From positions 62,001 through 126,000 of the forward strand of contig NZ_FQXQ01000005.1 in NCBI RefSeq assembly GCF_900130035.1: a stretch of DNA of 64,000 nucleotides, given 5' to 3'. How positions within the stretch are numbered: position 1 is the first letter of the stretch; each line of letters starts with the position of its first letter. Both the position numbers and the translations under genes were made by a program. Of this stretch, positions 9,436-17,462 are shown piece after piece. This stretch comes from Wenyingzhuangia marina (GTDB taxonomy: Bacteria; Bacteroidota; Bacteroidia; Flavobacteriales; Flavobacteriaceae). The notes under the pieces were generated by a model, which was not told the origin of the DNA, made no database searches, and worked only from the letters and a program-made list of their open reading frames with translations.

Positions 9436-10689
9436 TTACAAATTAAAAGCTTCTTTAACTTGATTTACATAATCTAACTTTTCCCAAGTAAAAGTTTCAA
9501 CTTCAATTTCTTTTCTTCCTTCGTAAGGAGATTCAAAAACTACCGTTTTAACTTCAGGAGTTCTACCCATGTGACCATAAGCAGCCGTTTCTGTATAAAT
9601 AGGGTTACGTAATTTTAATCTAGTTTCAATGGCAAATGGTCTCATGTCAAAAATAGAAGTTACTATTGCTGCAATTTGTCCATCAGTTAAATCAACTTTA
9701 CTAGTTCCATATGTGTTTACAAAAATACCCATTGGTTCTACAACTCCGATAGCATAAGAAACTTGAACTAAAATTTCAGAAGCAACACCTGCTGCCACTA
9801 AGTTTTTAGCAATATGACGTGTTGCATAAGCTGCAGAACGATCTACCTTACTAGGATCTTTTCCTGAAAATGCACCACCACCGTGAGCACCTTTACCACC
9901 ATAAGTATCAACAATAATTTTACGACCTGTTAAACCAGCATCTCCATGAGGACCTCCAATTACGAATTTTCCTGTTGGGTTGATGTGAAATTTAATATCA
10001 TCTCCAAATAAATCTTGAACCTCTTGGTTAAAAGTTGCTTTTACTCTAGGGATTAAAATATTGATAATATCAGATTTGATTTTGGCTAACATGGTTTCAT
10101 CTTCATCAAAATCATCATGTTGTGTAGAAACTACTATCGCATCAATACGTTCAGGTTTGTTGTCATCAGAATATTGTAAGGTAACTTGCGCTTTTGCATC
10201 TGGACGTAAATAAGTGATGTCTTTCATTTCTCTACGCAAAGCAGCCAATTCTTTTAATAAACGATGAGAAATTTCTAAAGCCAATGGCATAAAGTTCTCA
10301 GTTTCGTTAGTTGCATAACCAAACATCATTCCTTGGTCACCAGCTCCTTGTTCTTCTTTACTAGCTCTATCAACTCCTTGATTGATGTCTTGAGATTGTT
10401 CGTGAATGGCAGATAAAACACCACATGAATTTCCATCAAATTGATATTCCCCTTTGGTATATCCTATTTTATTAATGGTGTCACGAGCTATTTGTTGTAC
10501 ATCTAAATACGCTTTAGATTTTACCTCTCCAGCCAATACTACTTGACCCGTAGTAACTAAAGTTTCACATGCTACTTTAGAATCAGCATCATAAGCCAAA
10601 AAATGATCAATCAATGCATCAGAAATTTGATCTGCAATTTTATCAGGATGTCCTTCTGAAACTGACTCCGATGTAAATAAATATGACAT
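9436..10689 (-). CDS. metK: S-adenosylmethionine synthase (methionine adenosyltransferase)
   Basis: A 417-residue cytosolic enzyme making SAM from methionine and ATP. It has the N-terminal [20 protein letters not shown] metal and methionine-binding signature, the [12 protein letters not shown] motif near residue 117, and the [16 protein letters not shown] phosphate-binding loop near residue 272. Length is slightly above the E. coli enzyme, as usual for Bacteroidota. The gene stands alone between its own terminator and a structured 5' leader (10690-10868) that resembles a SAM-II riboswitch, which would give feedback control by the product. It is divergent from metY. Confidence 0.97.
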   Translation of the reverse strand: MSYLFTSESVSEGHPDKIADQISDALIDHFLAYDADSKVACETLVTTGQVVLAGEVKSKAYLDVQQIARDTINKIGYTKGEYQFDGNSCGVLSAIHEQSQDINQGVDRASKEEQGAGDQGMMFGYATNETENFMPLALEISHRLLKELAALRREMKDITYLRPDAKAQVTLQYSDDNKPERIDAIVVSTQHDDFDEDETMLAKIKSDIINILIPRVKATFNQEVQDLFGDDIKFHINPTGKFVIGGPHGDAGLTGRKIIVDTYGGKGAHGGGAFSGKDPSKVDRSAAYATRHIAKNLVAAGVASEILVQVSYAIGVVEPMGIFVNTYGTSKVDLTDGQIAAIVTSIFDMRPFAIETRLKLRNPIYTETAAYGHMGRTPEVKTVVFESPYEGRKEIEVETFTWEKLDYVNQVKEAFNL

Positions 10690-10739
10690 ATCTATTTGTG
10701 TTTTTTATTAAATGTTTATTTTGCTGAGTGCCTTGGTCG

Positions 10740-10769
10740 GCTAAAGAAGTAGATAATTACTGCTTTAGC
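10740..10769 (-). promoter_or_regulatory. Hairpin competing with the metK leader aptamer
   Basis: On the minus strand GCTAAAG (10763-10769) can pair perfectly with CTTTAGC (10740-10746), extended by AGTA/TACT (10758-10761 with 10748-10751). The 5' arm is exactly the conserved GCTAAAG-CAGT segment needed for the proposed SAM-II pseudoknot, so the two folds exclude each other. This is the arrangement expected of an expression platform. It lies about 50-80 nt before the metK start. Confidence 0.5.
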
Positions 10770-10862
10770 TCTTTATTTTTTACAGTTGCTTATGGAATAC
10801 TTTACTAATAGTATATTGTAAACTGTAAAAGAGGTGGCAATCAGTCAAATCTTTCCCCTTTT
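10759..10862 (-). ncRNA. Candidate SAM-II-like riboswitch in the metK leader, with an inserted hairpin
   Basis: Read on the minus strand, the leader has P1 AAAAGGGG (10855-10862) pairing with CCTCTTTT (10827-10834), enclosing GATTTG-ACTG-ATTGC (10837-10851). A tail ATAAAGAGCTAAAG-CAGT (10759-10776) follows. ACTG can pair with CAGT to form the pseudoknot, in the same register as known SAM-II RNAs, where GAUUUG, UUGC and GCUAAAG are the conserved ligand-site blocks. Between P1 and the tail is an extra hairpin closed by ACAGTT/AACTGT (10782-10787 with 10821-10826). A possible -7 box (TAATTTTG, 10869-10876) lies just upstream. The second pseudoknot helix (P2a) is weak here, so the class call is provisional. 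Confidence 0.5.
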
Positions 10863-10963
10863 GTGGGGCAAAATTATAAAAAAGAAATGGAATACCCTCT
10901 TTAATAAATCTAATCTTTTTTTTGAATTTAATAATAAGGGATATAATCTGAGTTTAGGTTTTA

Positions 10964-10971
10964 TATATTTG
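10964..10971 (+). promoter_or_regulatory. Possible -7 promoter element for metY
   Basis: TATATTTG matches the Bacteroidota -7 consensus TAnnTTTG and would give a leader of about 30 nt before the metY ATG at 11007. No good -33 element is seen 19-21 bp upstream. No riboswitch-like structure fits in this short leader. Confidence 0.35.
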
Positions 10972-11006
10972 TTGGTTAAATGACTAGAAATTAATAAAAA
11001 ATAAAA

Positions 11007-12281
11007 ATGGAAAATCAAAGATTAGAAACTTCGGCATTACATGCTGGACATGATGTAAGTAATACGCAAGGAACAAGAGCGGTACCTATTTATCAAACCT
11101 CTTCTTATGTATTTAATAATACTGAGCATGCTGCAAACTTATTTGGATTAAAAGAATTAGGATTTATTTATACGAGATTAAATAATCCAACCAATCAGAT
11201 TTTACAAGATCGTTTGGCTGCTGTAGAAGGAGGAATTGGAGCAGTGGTTTTTGCTTCGGGAACTTCTGCAATTGCAACAGGATTGATGACTTTGTTAAAA
11301 GCAGGAGATCACATTGTGGCTTCTAGCAGTTTATATGGAGGAACATTTACCTTGTTAAATGTTACGTTGCCAAGATTAGGAATTACTACTACGTTTGTAG
11401 ACGCATCAAACCCAGAAGAGTTTAAAGCTGCAGTACAAGACAATACACGTGCATTTTTTGTAGAATCTTTAGGAAATCCAAAATTAGATGTGTTGGATTT
11501 AGAAGCGATTGCTGAACAAGCAAAAGCTGCTGAAGTGCCTTTTATTGTTGATAATACAGTAGCATCACCGGCATTGTTAAATCCAATTAAACACGGGGCT
11601 AACTTGGTGATTCATTCTTTAACAAAATATATTGGAGGACAAGGAAATTCTTTAGGAGGAGCTATTGTTGATGCTGGAACTTTTAACTGGGCTAATGGAA
11701 AATTTCCTGAATTTACAGAACCGTCAGCTGGTTATCACGGATTGGTTTATCATGAAGCATTAGGAGCAGCAGCTTTTACTTTTAAATTAATTTTAGAAGG
11801 ATTGCGTGATTTTGGTGGAGCTTTAAGTCCAACAAACGCATTTAATATTATTCAAGGATTAGAAACTTTACCAGTAAGAATTAAACAACATTCTGCAAAT
11901 GCATTAGAATTGGCGACTTGGTTGGAAGAGAGAGAAGAGGTTGCTTGGGTAAATTATCCAGGATTAAAATCTAGTAAGTATCATGATTTGGCTAAAAAAT
12001 ATTTGCCAAACGGACAAAGTGGATTGTTAACTTTTGGTTTAAAAGGAGGTTACGAAGCAGCTAAGAAATTTACAGATGCTACAGAAATTTTTTCTTTATT
12101 GGCAAATATCGGAGATACAAAATCATTGATTATTCACCCAGCAAGTACTACACATCAACAATTGAGTGAAGCAGATCAGGCAGGGGCTGGAGTTACTCAA
12201 GATTTAATTCGTTTGTCTGTAGGTTTAGAAAATATAGAAGATTTAAAAGCAGACATTGTACAAGCTTTTAGTAAATTGTAA
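11007..12281 (+). CDS. metY: O-acetylhomoserine sulfhydrylase (aminocarboxypropyltransferase)
   Basis: A 424-residue PLP enzyme of the Cys/Met metabolism family that makes homocysteine from O-acetylhomoserine and sulfide. The PLP lysine is in HSLTKYIGGQGNSLGG (near residue 207), the phosphate-binding region FASGTSAIATGLMTLL is near residue 88, and the C-terminus has the family GDTKSLIIHPASTTHQQL segment. The 424-residue length is typical of MetY, longer than MetB/MetZ (about 390). It is followed by its own terminator and precedes the riboswitch-controlled metX operon. A second, MetZ-like sulfhydrylase is present at 17463. Confidence 0.92.
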   Translation: MENQRLETSALHAGHDVSNTQGTRAVPIYQTSSYVFNNTEHAANLFGLKELGFIYTRLNNPTNQILQDRLAAVEGGIGAVVFASGTSAIATGLMTLLKAGDHIVASSSLYGGTFTLLNVTLPRLGITTTFVDASNPEEFKAAVQDNTRAFFVESLGNPKLDVLDLEAIAEQAKAAEVPFIVDNTVASPALLNPIKHGANLVIHSLTKYIGGQGNSLGGAIVDAGTFNWANGKFPEFTEPSAGYHGLVYHEALGAAAFTFKLILEGLRDFGGALSPTNAFNIIQGLETLPVRIKQHSANALELATWLEEREEVAWVNYPGLKSSKYHDLAKKYLPNGQSGLLTFGLKGGYEAAKKFTDATEIFSLLANIGDTKSLIIHPASTTHQQLSEADQAGAGVTQDLIRLSVGLENIEDLKADIVQAFSKL

Positions 12282-12305
12282 TCTTTGTGAAATAAATGAA
12301 TATAG

Positions 12306-12338
12306 AAACCATCACTTTTTGTGATGGTTTTTTCTTTT
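12306..12338 (+). terminator. Intrinsic terminator of metY
   Basis: A 10-bp perfect stem AAACCATCAC/GTGATGGTTT (12306-12315 with 12321-12330) has a T5 loop and is followed by a T run. It separates metY from the metX leader. Confidence 0.85.
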
Positions 12339-12381
12339 TCTAACTCTTTTGCTCATTTCTTTTATTTCGAAATTTATTTTA

Positions 12382-12389
12382 TATCTTTG
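12382..12389 (+). promoter_or_regulatory. -7 promoter element for the metX operon
   Basis: TATCTTTG is a perfect match to TAnnTTTG. Transcription would begin near 12396, about 20 nt before the first stem of the SAM-I riboswitch, which fits well. A T-rich TTTCG segment about 20 bp upstream may be a weak -33 element. Confidence 0.6.
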
Positions 12390-12415
12390 CCCCAGCTCAT
12401 TATGTATTGAAGTAA

Positions 12416-12523
12416 GTTATCATGAAAGGTAGAGGGAATAGACCCGTTGAAGCCTTAGCAACCCTTTTTTAGTTTCTAAAAATGAAGGTGCTACGTTCTA
12501 CCAACATTAGTTGGATAGATAAC
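12416..12523 (+). ncRNA. SAM-I (S-box) riboswitch
   Basis: The segment follows the S-box consensus closely: GTTATCA then GAaAGGTaGAGGGA, CCCGtTGAAgCC, GCAACC, AAGGTGCtA, TTCTACC and a closing GATAAC. P1 is GTTATC (12416-12421) with GATAAC (12518-12523). P3 pairs CCTTTTTTAG (12463-12472) with CTAAAAATGAAGG (12476-12488), and P4 is CCAAC/GTTGG just before the closing strand. It lies upstream of metX, where SAM binding would lower expression of methionine synthesis. No U-tract terminator follows, so control is probably at translation. Confidence 0.93.
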
Positions 12524-12577
12524 ACAGGAGCAATTCTCTTAAAAAAATCACGATAACTTAACAACACACCGCATATT

Positions 12578-12599
12578 TACTCTAAAAATGTTTAGAGTA
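12578..12599 (+). promoter_or_regulatory. Hairpin presenting the metX start codon in its loop
   Basis: TACTCTAAA (12578-12586) and TTTAGAGTA (12591-12599) form a perfect 9-bp stem with the four-base loop AATG, which contains the ATG start of metX. The string TCTAAAAATG here (12581-12590) is repeated exactly in the riboswitch P3 strand (12475-12484), so the two copies can compete for the same T-rich partner. Confidence 0.6.
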
Positions 12600-13607
12600 G
12601 AAAGCTATTTGAGTATAAATGATTTTACGACATTGAATAAAAGTTTACAACATAGAACCCTAAAAGATTACACTACCTTAGTTGGTGTAAATTATCCTAG
12701 CTTAGAACTTTCATACGAAGTTTTTGGTCAGCCATTACATACTGCTCCTATAGTGTTGGTAAATCATGCATTAACAGGAAATTCAGATGTAGCAGGTGAA
12801 CATACAGGATGGTGGAAAGGAATTGTTTCTAAAGGAAATTTAGTAGATACTGATAAGTACACCATAATTTCTATTAATATTCCTGGAAATGGATATGACA
12901 ACAAGCCTGAAAATTTAATTGAAGATTACAAAAGTTTTACGGTTAGAGATGTAGCACAGTTGTTTGGTTTGCTACTAGAAGATTTAGGAATTACCAAATT
13001 ACATGCAATTATTGCAGGTTCTTTAGGAGGTGGAATTGCTTGGGAAATGTCAGTTTTATTTCCAGATTTGGCTAATTATGTGATTCCTATTGCTTCTGAT
13101 TGGAAAGCCACGGATTGGATTTTGGCTCATAATAAAGTACAAGAACAAATTTTAACCAATTCTAAAAAACCTGTACATGATGCTCGTATGATGGCGATGT
13201 TGTTTTATAGAACAGCAGCATCATTTAAAGAAAAGTTTAATAGAACTCAGAACGAAGCATTAGGAATTTCCAATGTAGAAAGTTGGTTGTTGCATCATGG
13301 ATATAAATTAGAACAAAGGTTTGAGTTAAAGGCTTATCAAATGGTAAATCATTTACTAAGTACTTTGGACATTACTTCAGAAAGAGGAACTTTTGAAGAA
13401 GTGGCCAAAACAATTAAAGCAACCATTATTCAAATAGGAATAGATTCTGATTTCTTTTTTGTGCCAGAAGAAAATAGAGAAACTCAAGAAGTTTTAGCAA
13501 AAATAGGAGCCAAAGCCGTTTATAAAGAAATAACATCAATCCACGGGCACGATGGGTTTTTGGTAGAAGATGAACAGTTAAAAGAATTATTAAAAGACGT
13601 TTTTTAA
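12588..13607 (+). CDS. metX: Homoserine O-acetyltransferase (alpha/beta hydrolase fold)
   Basis: A 339-residue member of the MetX family, which acylates homoserine as the first committed step of methionine synthesis. Family motifs: HALTGNSDV (oxyanion-hole region, near residue 60), AGSLGGGIAWEMS with the nucleophilic serine near residue 145, a C-terminal aspartate region (IDSDFFF) and GHDGFLVE containing the catalytic histidine. ATG 12588 is the only reasonable start, since the next in-frame Met falls inside the fold. It is the first gene of the riboswitch-led operon metX-thrA-fabV-metZ. The acyl donor (acetyl or succinyl) cannot be decided with certainty from sequence. Confidence 0.9.
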   Translation: MFRVESYLSINDFTTLNKSLQHRTLKDYTTLVGVNYPSLELSYEVFGQPLHTAPIVLVNHALTGNSDVAGEHTGWWKGIVSKGNLVDTDKYTIISINIPGNGYDNKPENLIEDYKSFTVRDVAQLFGLLLEDLGITKLHAIIAGSLGGGIAWEMSVLFPDLANYVIPIASDWKATDWILAHNKVQEQILTNSKKPVHDARMMAMLFYRTAASFKEKFNRTQNEALGISNVESWLLHHGYKLEQRFELKAYQMVNHLLSTLDITSERGTFEEVAKTIKATIIQIGIDSDFFFVPEENRETQEVLAKIGAKAVYKEITSIHGHDGFLVEDEQLKELLKDVF

Positions 13608-13647
13608 TAATTCAGGAGTTAAGGAAAAAGAATTTTAAAGGTTAAGT

Positions 13648-13667
13648 CTTCGAGCGTAGTCTAGAAG
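13648..13667. repeat. REP-like short inverted element
   Basis: CTTCGAGCGTAGTCTAGAAG is an imperfect palindrome in the metX-thrA spacer, more GC-rich than its surroundings. A close relative, GTTCGAGCGGAGTCGAGAAC, occurs at 59681-59700. It looks like a copy of a dispersed intergenic repeat. Confidence 0.5.
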
Positions 13668-13756
13668 TGGAAACATTAAAAGTTTTAAAAGCGAATTTTA
13701 AGGAATTGAAAAATGTGCTAAAAGCAAATAGCTTAAAGCCAAAAGCCTGAAAAGAA

Positions 13757-16183
13757 ATGAAAGTATTAAAATTTGGAGGAAAATCATTGGCCAACGGAGA
13801 AGGAATTAAAAGCGTTGTATCCATTCTTTTAAACAAGATAAAAAATAAAGAAGAAATTGTAGTAGTGGTTTCAGCAAGAGGAACAGCTACAGAAGATTTG
13901 TTTGAATTGTTAGAGAGAGCTAAAAAAGGAGAGGGGTATCAATCTGCTTTTGAAACTTTTAAAAAGAATCAACTTGAGCCTTATCCAACAATCGATTTTT
14001 CTGCGGAATTTACCTTTTTAGAAAAGATTTTTGAAGGGGTAAATTTATTAGGGGATTACAGTCCAAAAATCAAAGATTTGGTTACTGCTTATGGTGAGTT
14101 GTTGGCTGGTAAAACCATTACGGCTTTATTAAAAGAAAACAAAGTAAATGCTCAATATACAGATTCTAGAGAGCTGTTTAAAACAGACAATGTATATGGT
14201 GAAGCTACTTTGTTAGAAGATATTACAGAAGAGAATACCAAAAAGTATTTTAAAAATATAGATTTAACAACAACAGTTCCTATAGTTACAGGGTTTGTTG
14301 GAGCAAGTTTAGAGGGAGAAACCACTTCTATAGGAAACAATGGAAGTAATTATTCGGCTTCATTAATTGCAGGATATTTAAATGCAGAAGAATTAGAAAA
14401 TTACACTATTGTAAGTGGAATTTACACTGCAAATCCGTTGTTAGTTTCTAATGCACAAAAAATAGATCATTTGTCTTTTAATGAGGCAAATGAATTGGCA
14501 AACTTGGGAGATAATGTATTAGATGCCAAAGCGATTATTCCATTGGTAAAAAAGAATATCTCTTTGCGTATTTTAAATACGTTTGAGCCTGAAAGTCAAG
14601 GAACTTTAATCAATGCTGAAGCAAGTTCTAAAAATGGAATCAAAGCCATTTCTGTACAAGAAAACATGGCTTTGGTTAGTTTAGAGGGTAGAGGTTTATT
14701 GGGTAAAGTAGGTATTGATGCACGTTTGTTTGCAGCTTTACAAAAGGAAAATATAAGTGTGGGAATTATTTCTCAAGGGTCTTCGGAAAGAGGAATTAGT
14801 TTTGTGGTTAATGGTAAAGATGCACACAAAGCAAAAGATGCTTTAGGGAACGAATTTAATTTAGACTTTTTAAGTAATGATATCAACAGAATATCTATTA
14901 CAAGAGGCGTAGCGGTGGTGTCTATTTTAGGGAACTCATTAAGTTCTTTTAACACATCATATACTGCGTTGGTTAATAATAACATTAAGCCATTGCTAAT
15001 TAATAATACGGTAACGGGTAATAATGTTTGTTTGGTGATAGACAATAAAGAATTAAGAAAAGCAGTAAACGTAATGCATGGAGAGATTTTTGGAATTGCC
15101 AAAAAAATCAATGTTGCAGTGTTTGGTGTTGGCTTGGTAGGAGGTACTTTAATCAAACAAATTTTAGAAAGCAAAGAAAATATTCTAAAGCGTAAAGGAA
15201 TTGATTTAAATGTGTTTGCAGTAGCAAATTCTAAAAAAGTATTTTTTAATGCTGATGGAATTCAAGGAACTTGGAAACAAGATTTAAAAGAAAATGGAAC
15301 TCCGTACAAAGGAATTGATGCTATTGTGAAATATGCAAAAGACCATCATTTAGGGAACTTAATAGCGGTTGATAATTCTGCAAGTGCAGGAATGACTGAA
15401 AATTATATTCCATTAATTGAGAGCGGGTTTAATTTAGTTTCTTCTAATAAAATAGGAAATACAAAATCGTTAGATTTTTATAACGAATTGCGTTTGGCTT
15501 TAACACAAAACAGAAAGCAATATTTGTATGAGACCAATGTTGGTGCGGGGTTGCCGTTAATTGATACTATTAAATTAATGCACGCATCAGGAGAAAATAT
15601 TACAAGAATTAAAGGTGTTTTTTCTGGAACGTTGAGTTATTTATTTAATAATTTTTCTGCTAAAAACGTAAAATTTAGTGAGGTGTTAAATGAAGCAGCA
15701 GAGCAAGGTTTTACAGAACCAGACCCTAGAGAAGATTTAAATGGAAATGATGTTGGGCGTAAATTGTTGATTTTAGCACGTGAGTTAGATTTACAAAATG
15801 AATTTAGTGATGTGGAAATTCACAATTTAATTCCTGAACATTTAAGAGATGGAGATACCGCTTCTTTTTTAAGTAAATTAGAAGAGTTAGACCCTATCTA
15901 TCAACAAATAAAAGACAAACAAGAACCAAATCATGTATTACGTTACATAGGTGATTTACACGGTGATTTGGCTTCGGATAAAGGAATTTTAGAAGTAAAA
16001 TTAGTTTCTGTTCCTAGTGATTCTGCTTTGGGGCAAGTAAAAGGAGCTGATTCTATTTTTGAGATTTATACAGAATCATATGGAGATCAGCCTGTTGTAA
16101 TTCAAGGAGCAGGAGCAGGAGCCAATGTAACGGCTCGTGGTGTCTTTGGAGACATTATGAGATTAACGGAACTTGAATTATAA
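13757..16183 (+). CDS. thrA: Bifunctional aspartokinase / homoserine dehydrogenase
   Basis: An 808-residue fusion that starts the aspartate pathway and makes homoserine, the substrate of MetX. The aspartokinase domain begins with MKVLKFGGKSLANGEG, and regulatory ACT domains cover about residues 290-440. The homoserine dehydrogenase domain starts near residue 450 with the NAD(P)-binding motif VAVFGVGLVGGTL and contains the SSNKIGNTK and GVFSGTLSYLFN segments. Length equals that of E. coli ThrA. It lies 149 nt after metX, in a spacer containing a REP-like element, and 28 nt before fabV on the same strand, so it is probably co-transcribed under the SAM-I riboswitch. Confidence 0.95.
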   Translation: MKVLKFGGKSLANGEGIKSVVSILLNKIKNKEEIVVVVSARGTATEDLFELLERAKKGEGYQSAFETFKKNQLEPYPTIDFSAEFTFLEKIFEGVNLLGDYSPKIKDLVTAYGELLAGKTITALLKENKVNAQYTDSRELFKTDNVYGEATLLEDITEENTKKYFKNIDLTTTVPIVTGFVGASLEGETTSIGNNGSNYSASLIAGYLNAEELENYTIVSGIYTANPLLVSNAQKIDHLSFNEANELANLGDNVLDAKAIIPLVKKNISLRILNTFEPESQGTLINAEASSKNGIKAISVQENMALVSLEGRGLLGKVGIDARLFAALQKENISVGIISQGSSERGISFVVNGKDAHKAKDALGNEFNLDFLSNDINRISITRGVAVVSILGNSLSSFNTSYTALVNNNIKPLLINNTVTGNNVCLVIDNKELRKAVNVMHGEIFGIAKKINVAVFGVGLVGGTLIKQILESKENILKRKGIDLNVFAVANSKKVFFNADGIQGTWKQDLKENGTPYKGIDAIVKYAKDHHLGNLIAVDNSASAGMTENYIPLIESGFNLVSSNKIGNTKSLDFYNELRLALTQNRKQYLYETNVGAGLPLIDTIKLMHASGENITRIKGVFSGTLSYLFNNFSAKNVKFSEVLNEAAEQGFTEPDPREDLNGNDVGRKLLILARELDLQNEFSDVEIHNLIPEHLRDGDTASFLSKLEELDPIYQQIKDKQEPNHVLRYIGDLHGDLASDKGILEVKLVSVPSDSALGQVKGADSIFEIYTESYGDQPVVIQGAGAGANVTARGVFGDIMRLTELEL

Positions 16184-16211
16184 AAAAGTTAGTAATTAAA
16201 AAGAATAAGAA

Positions 16212-17399
16212 ATGATTATAGAGCCAAAAACTCGTGGATTTATTTGCATTACCTCTCATCCAAAAGGTTGTGAGCAAAATGTATTAAATCAAATAGAATA
16301 TATTAAATCAAAAGGAAAAATAGGAGAAGCAAAAAGAGTTCTTGTTATTGGTGCATCAACTGGATTTGGATTGGCATCAAGAATAGCAAGTGCTTTTGGT
16401 TCAAATTCATCTACGATAGGAGTGTTTTTTGAAAAACCACCAACAGAAGGAAAAACAGCCTCTTCTGGATGGTACAACACAGCTGCTTTTGAAAAAAAGG
16501 CTCATGAAGAAGGTATTTATGCAAAAAGTATTAATGGAGATGCTTTTTCAAACGAAATAAAACAACAAACAATAGACTTAATTAAGCAAGATTTAGGACA
16601 AGTTGATATGGTTGTTTATAGTCTTGCTTCGCCAGTAAGAACTCACCCTGTAACAGGTGTTAGGCATAAATCAACATTAAAACCTATTGGAGAACCTTAC
16701 ACCAATAAAACAGTAGATTTTCATACTGGAGCTGTAAAAGAGATTACGATTTCTCCTTGTAATCAGGATGATATTGATAATACAGTTGCTGTTATGGGAG
16801 GTGAAGATTGGGAGATGTGGATTGATGAATTAAAAAATGCTGATTTGCTTTCTTCAGATTTTACTACAGTAGCTTATTCTTATATTGGTCCAGAGTTGAC
16901 AGAGGCTGTTTATAGAAAGGGAACTATAGGGAAAGCGAAAGATCATTTAGAGAAAACGGCTTTTACAATTACAGATTTATTAAAAGAAATCAATGGTAAA
17001 GCATATGTTTCTGTTAATAAGGCACTTGTTACTCAGTCTAGTTCTGCAATTCCTGTTATTCCATTATATATTTCTTTGCTATATAAAGTAATGAAAGAAA
17101 ATAATGTACATGAAGGTTGTATAGAACAAATACACAGATTGTATACAGAACGATTAGCATTAGATAAAGTCCCAACAGATGCTGTAGGTAGAATAAGAAT
17201 TGATGATTTAGAAATGCGTTCAGATATTCAAGAACAAGTATCAGCATTATGGGAGCAAGTTACGGAAGAAAATCTTCCTTCTATAGGAGATTTAGAGGGG
17301 TATAAAACCGATTTCTTTAACTTGTTTGGTTTTAATTATGATGAGATAGATTATAATAGTGAAGTAGATGAAATGGTAAATATTCCTGGATTACAATAA
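16212..17399 (+). CDS. fabV: Trans-2-enoyl-ACP/CoA reductase, FabV type
   Basis: A 395-residue NADH-dependent reductase that carries out the last step of fatty-acid elongation, or reduces crotonyl-CoA. The N-terminal MIIEPKTRGFICITSHPKGC and the nucleotide-binding segment VLVIGASTGFGLASR are FabV hallmarks, and the catalytic Y-x8-K pair (YRKGTIGKAK) is near residue 234. The length fits the family (about 400 aa, longer than FabI). Its position is odd: it lies inside a methionine operon between thrA (28 nt) and metZ (63 nt) with no terminator on either side. Function is confident; any role in methionine synthesis is not implied. Confidence 0.93.
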   Translation: MIIEPKTRGFICITSHPKGCEQNVLNQIEYIKSKGKIGEAKRVLVIGASTGFGLASRIASAFGSNSSTIGVFFEKPPTEGKTASSGWYNTAAFEKKAHEEGIYAKSINGDAFSNEIKQQTIDLIKQDLGQVDMVVYSLASPVRTHPVTGVRHKSTLKPIGEPYTNKTVDFHTGAVKEITISPCNQDDIDNTVAVMGGEDWEMWIDELKNADLLSSDFTTVAYSYIGPELTEAVYRKGTIGKAKDHLEKTAFTITDLLKEINGKAYVSVNKALVTQSSSAIPVIPLYISLLYKVMKENNVHEGCIEQIHRLYTERLALDKVPTDAVGRIRIDDLEMRSDIQEQVSALWEQVTEENLPSIGDLEGYKTDFFNLFGFNYDEIDYNSEVDEMVNIPGLQ

Positions 17400-17462
17400 A
17401 TTCGGTTTTAATATTTATAATTTTTTGTGCACATCACAGTGTTTAATTACTAAGCGAATAAA

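Noticed and set aside
10872-11006. A riboswitch in front of metY
   Set aside because: The -7 box at 10964 leaves only about 30 nt of leader, and no aptamer-like pairing is seen on the plus strand.
17400-17462. A second SAM riboswitch in front of metZ
   Set aside because: The 63-nt spacer has none of the S-box or SAM-II blocks and is too short.
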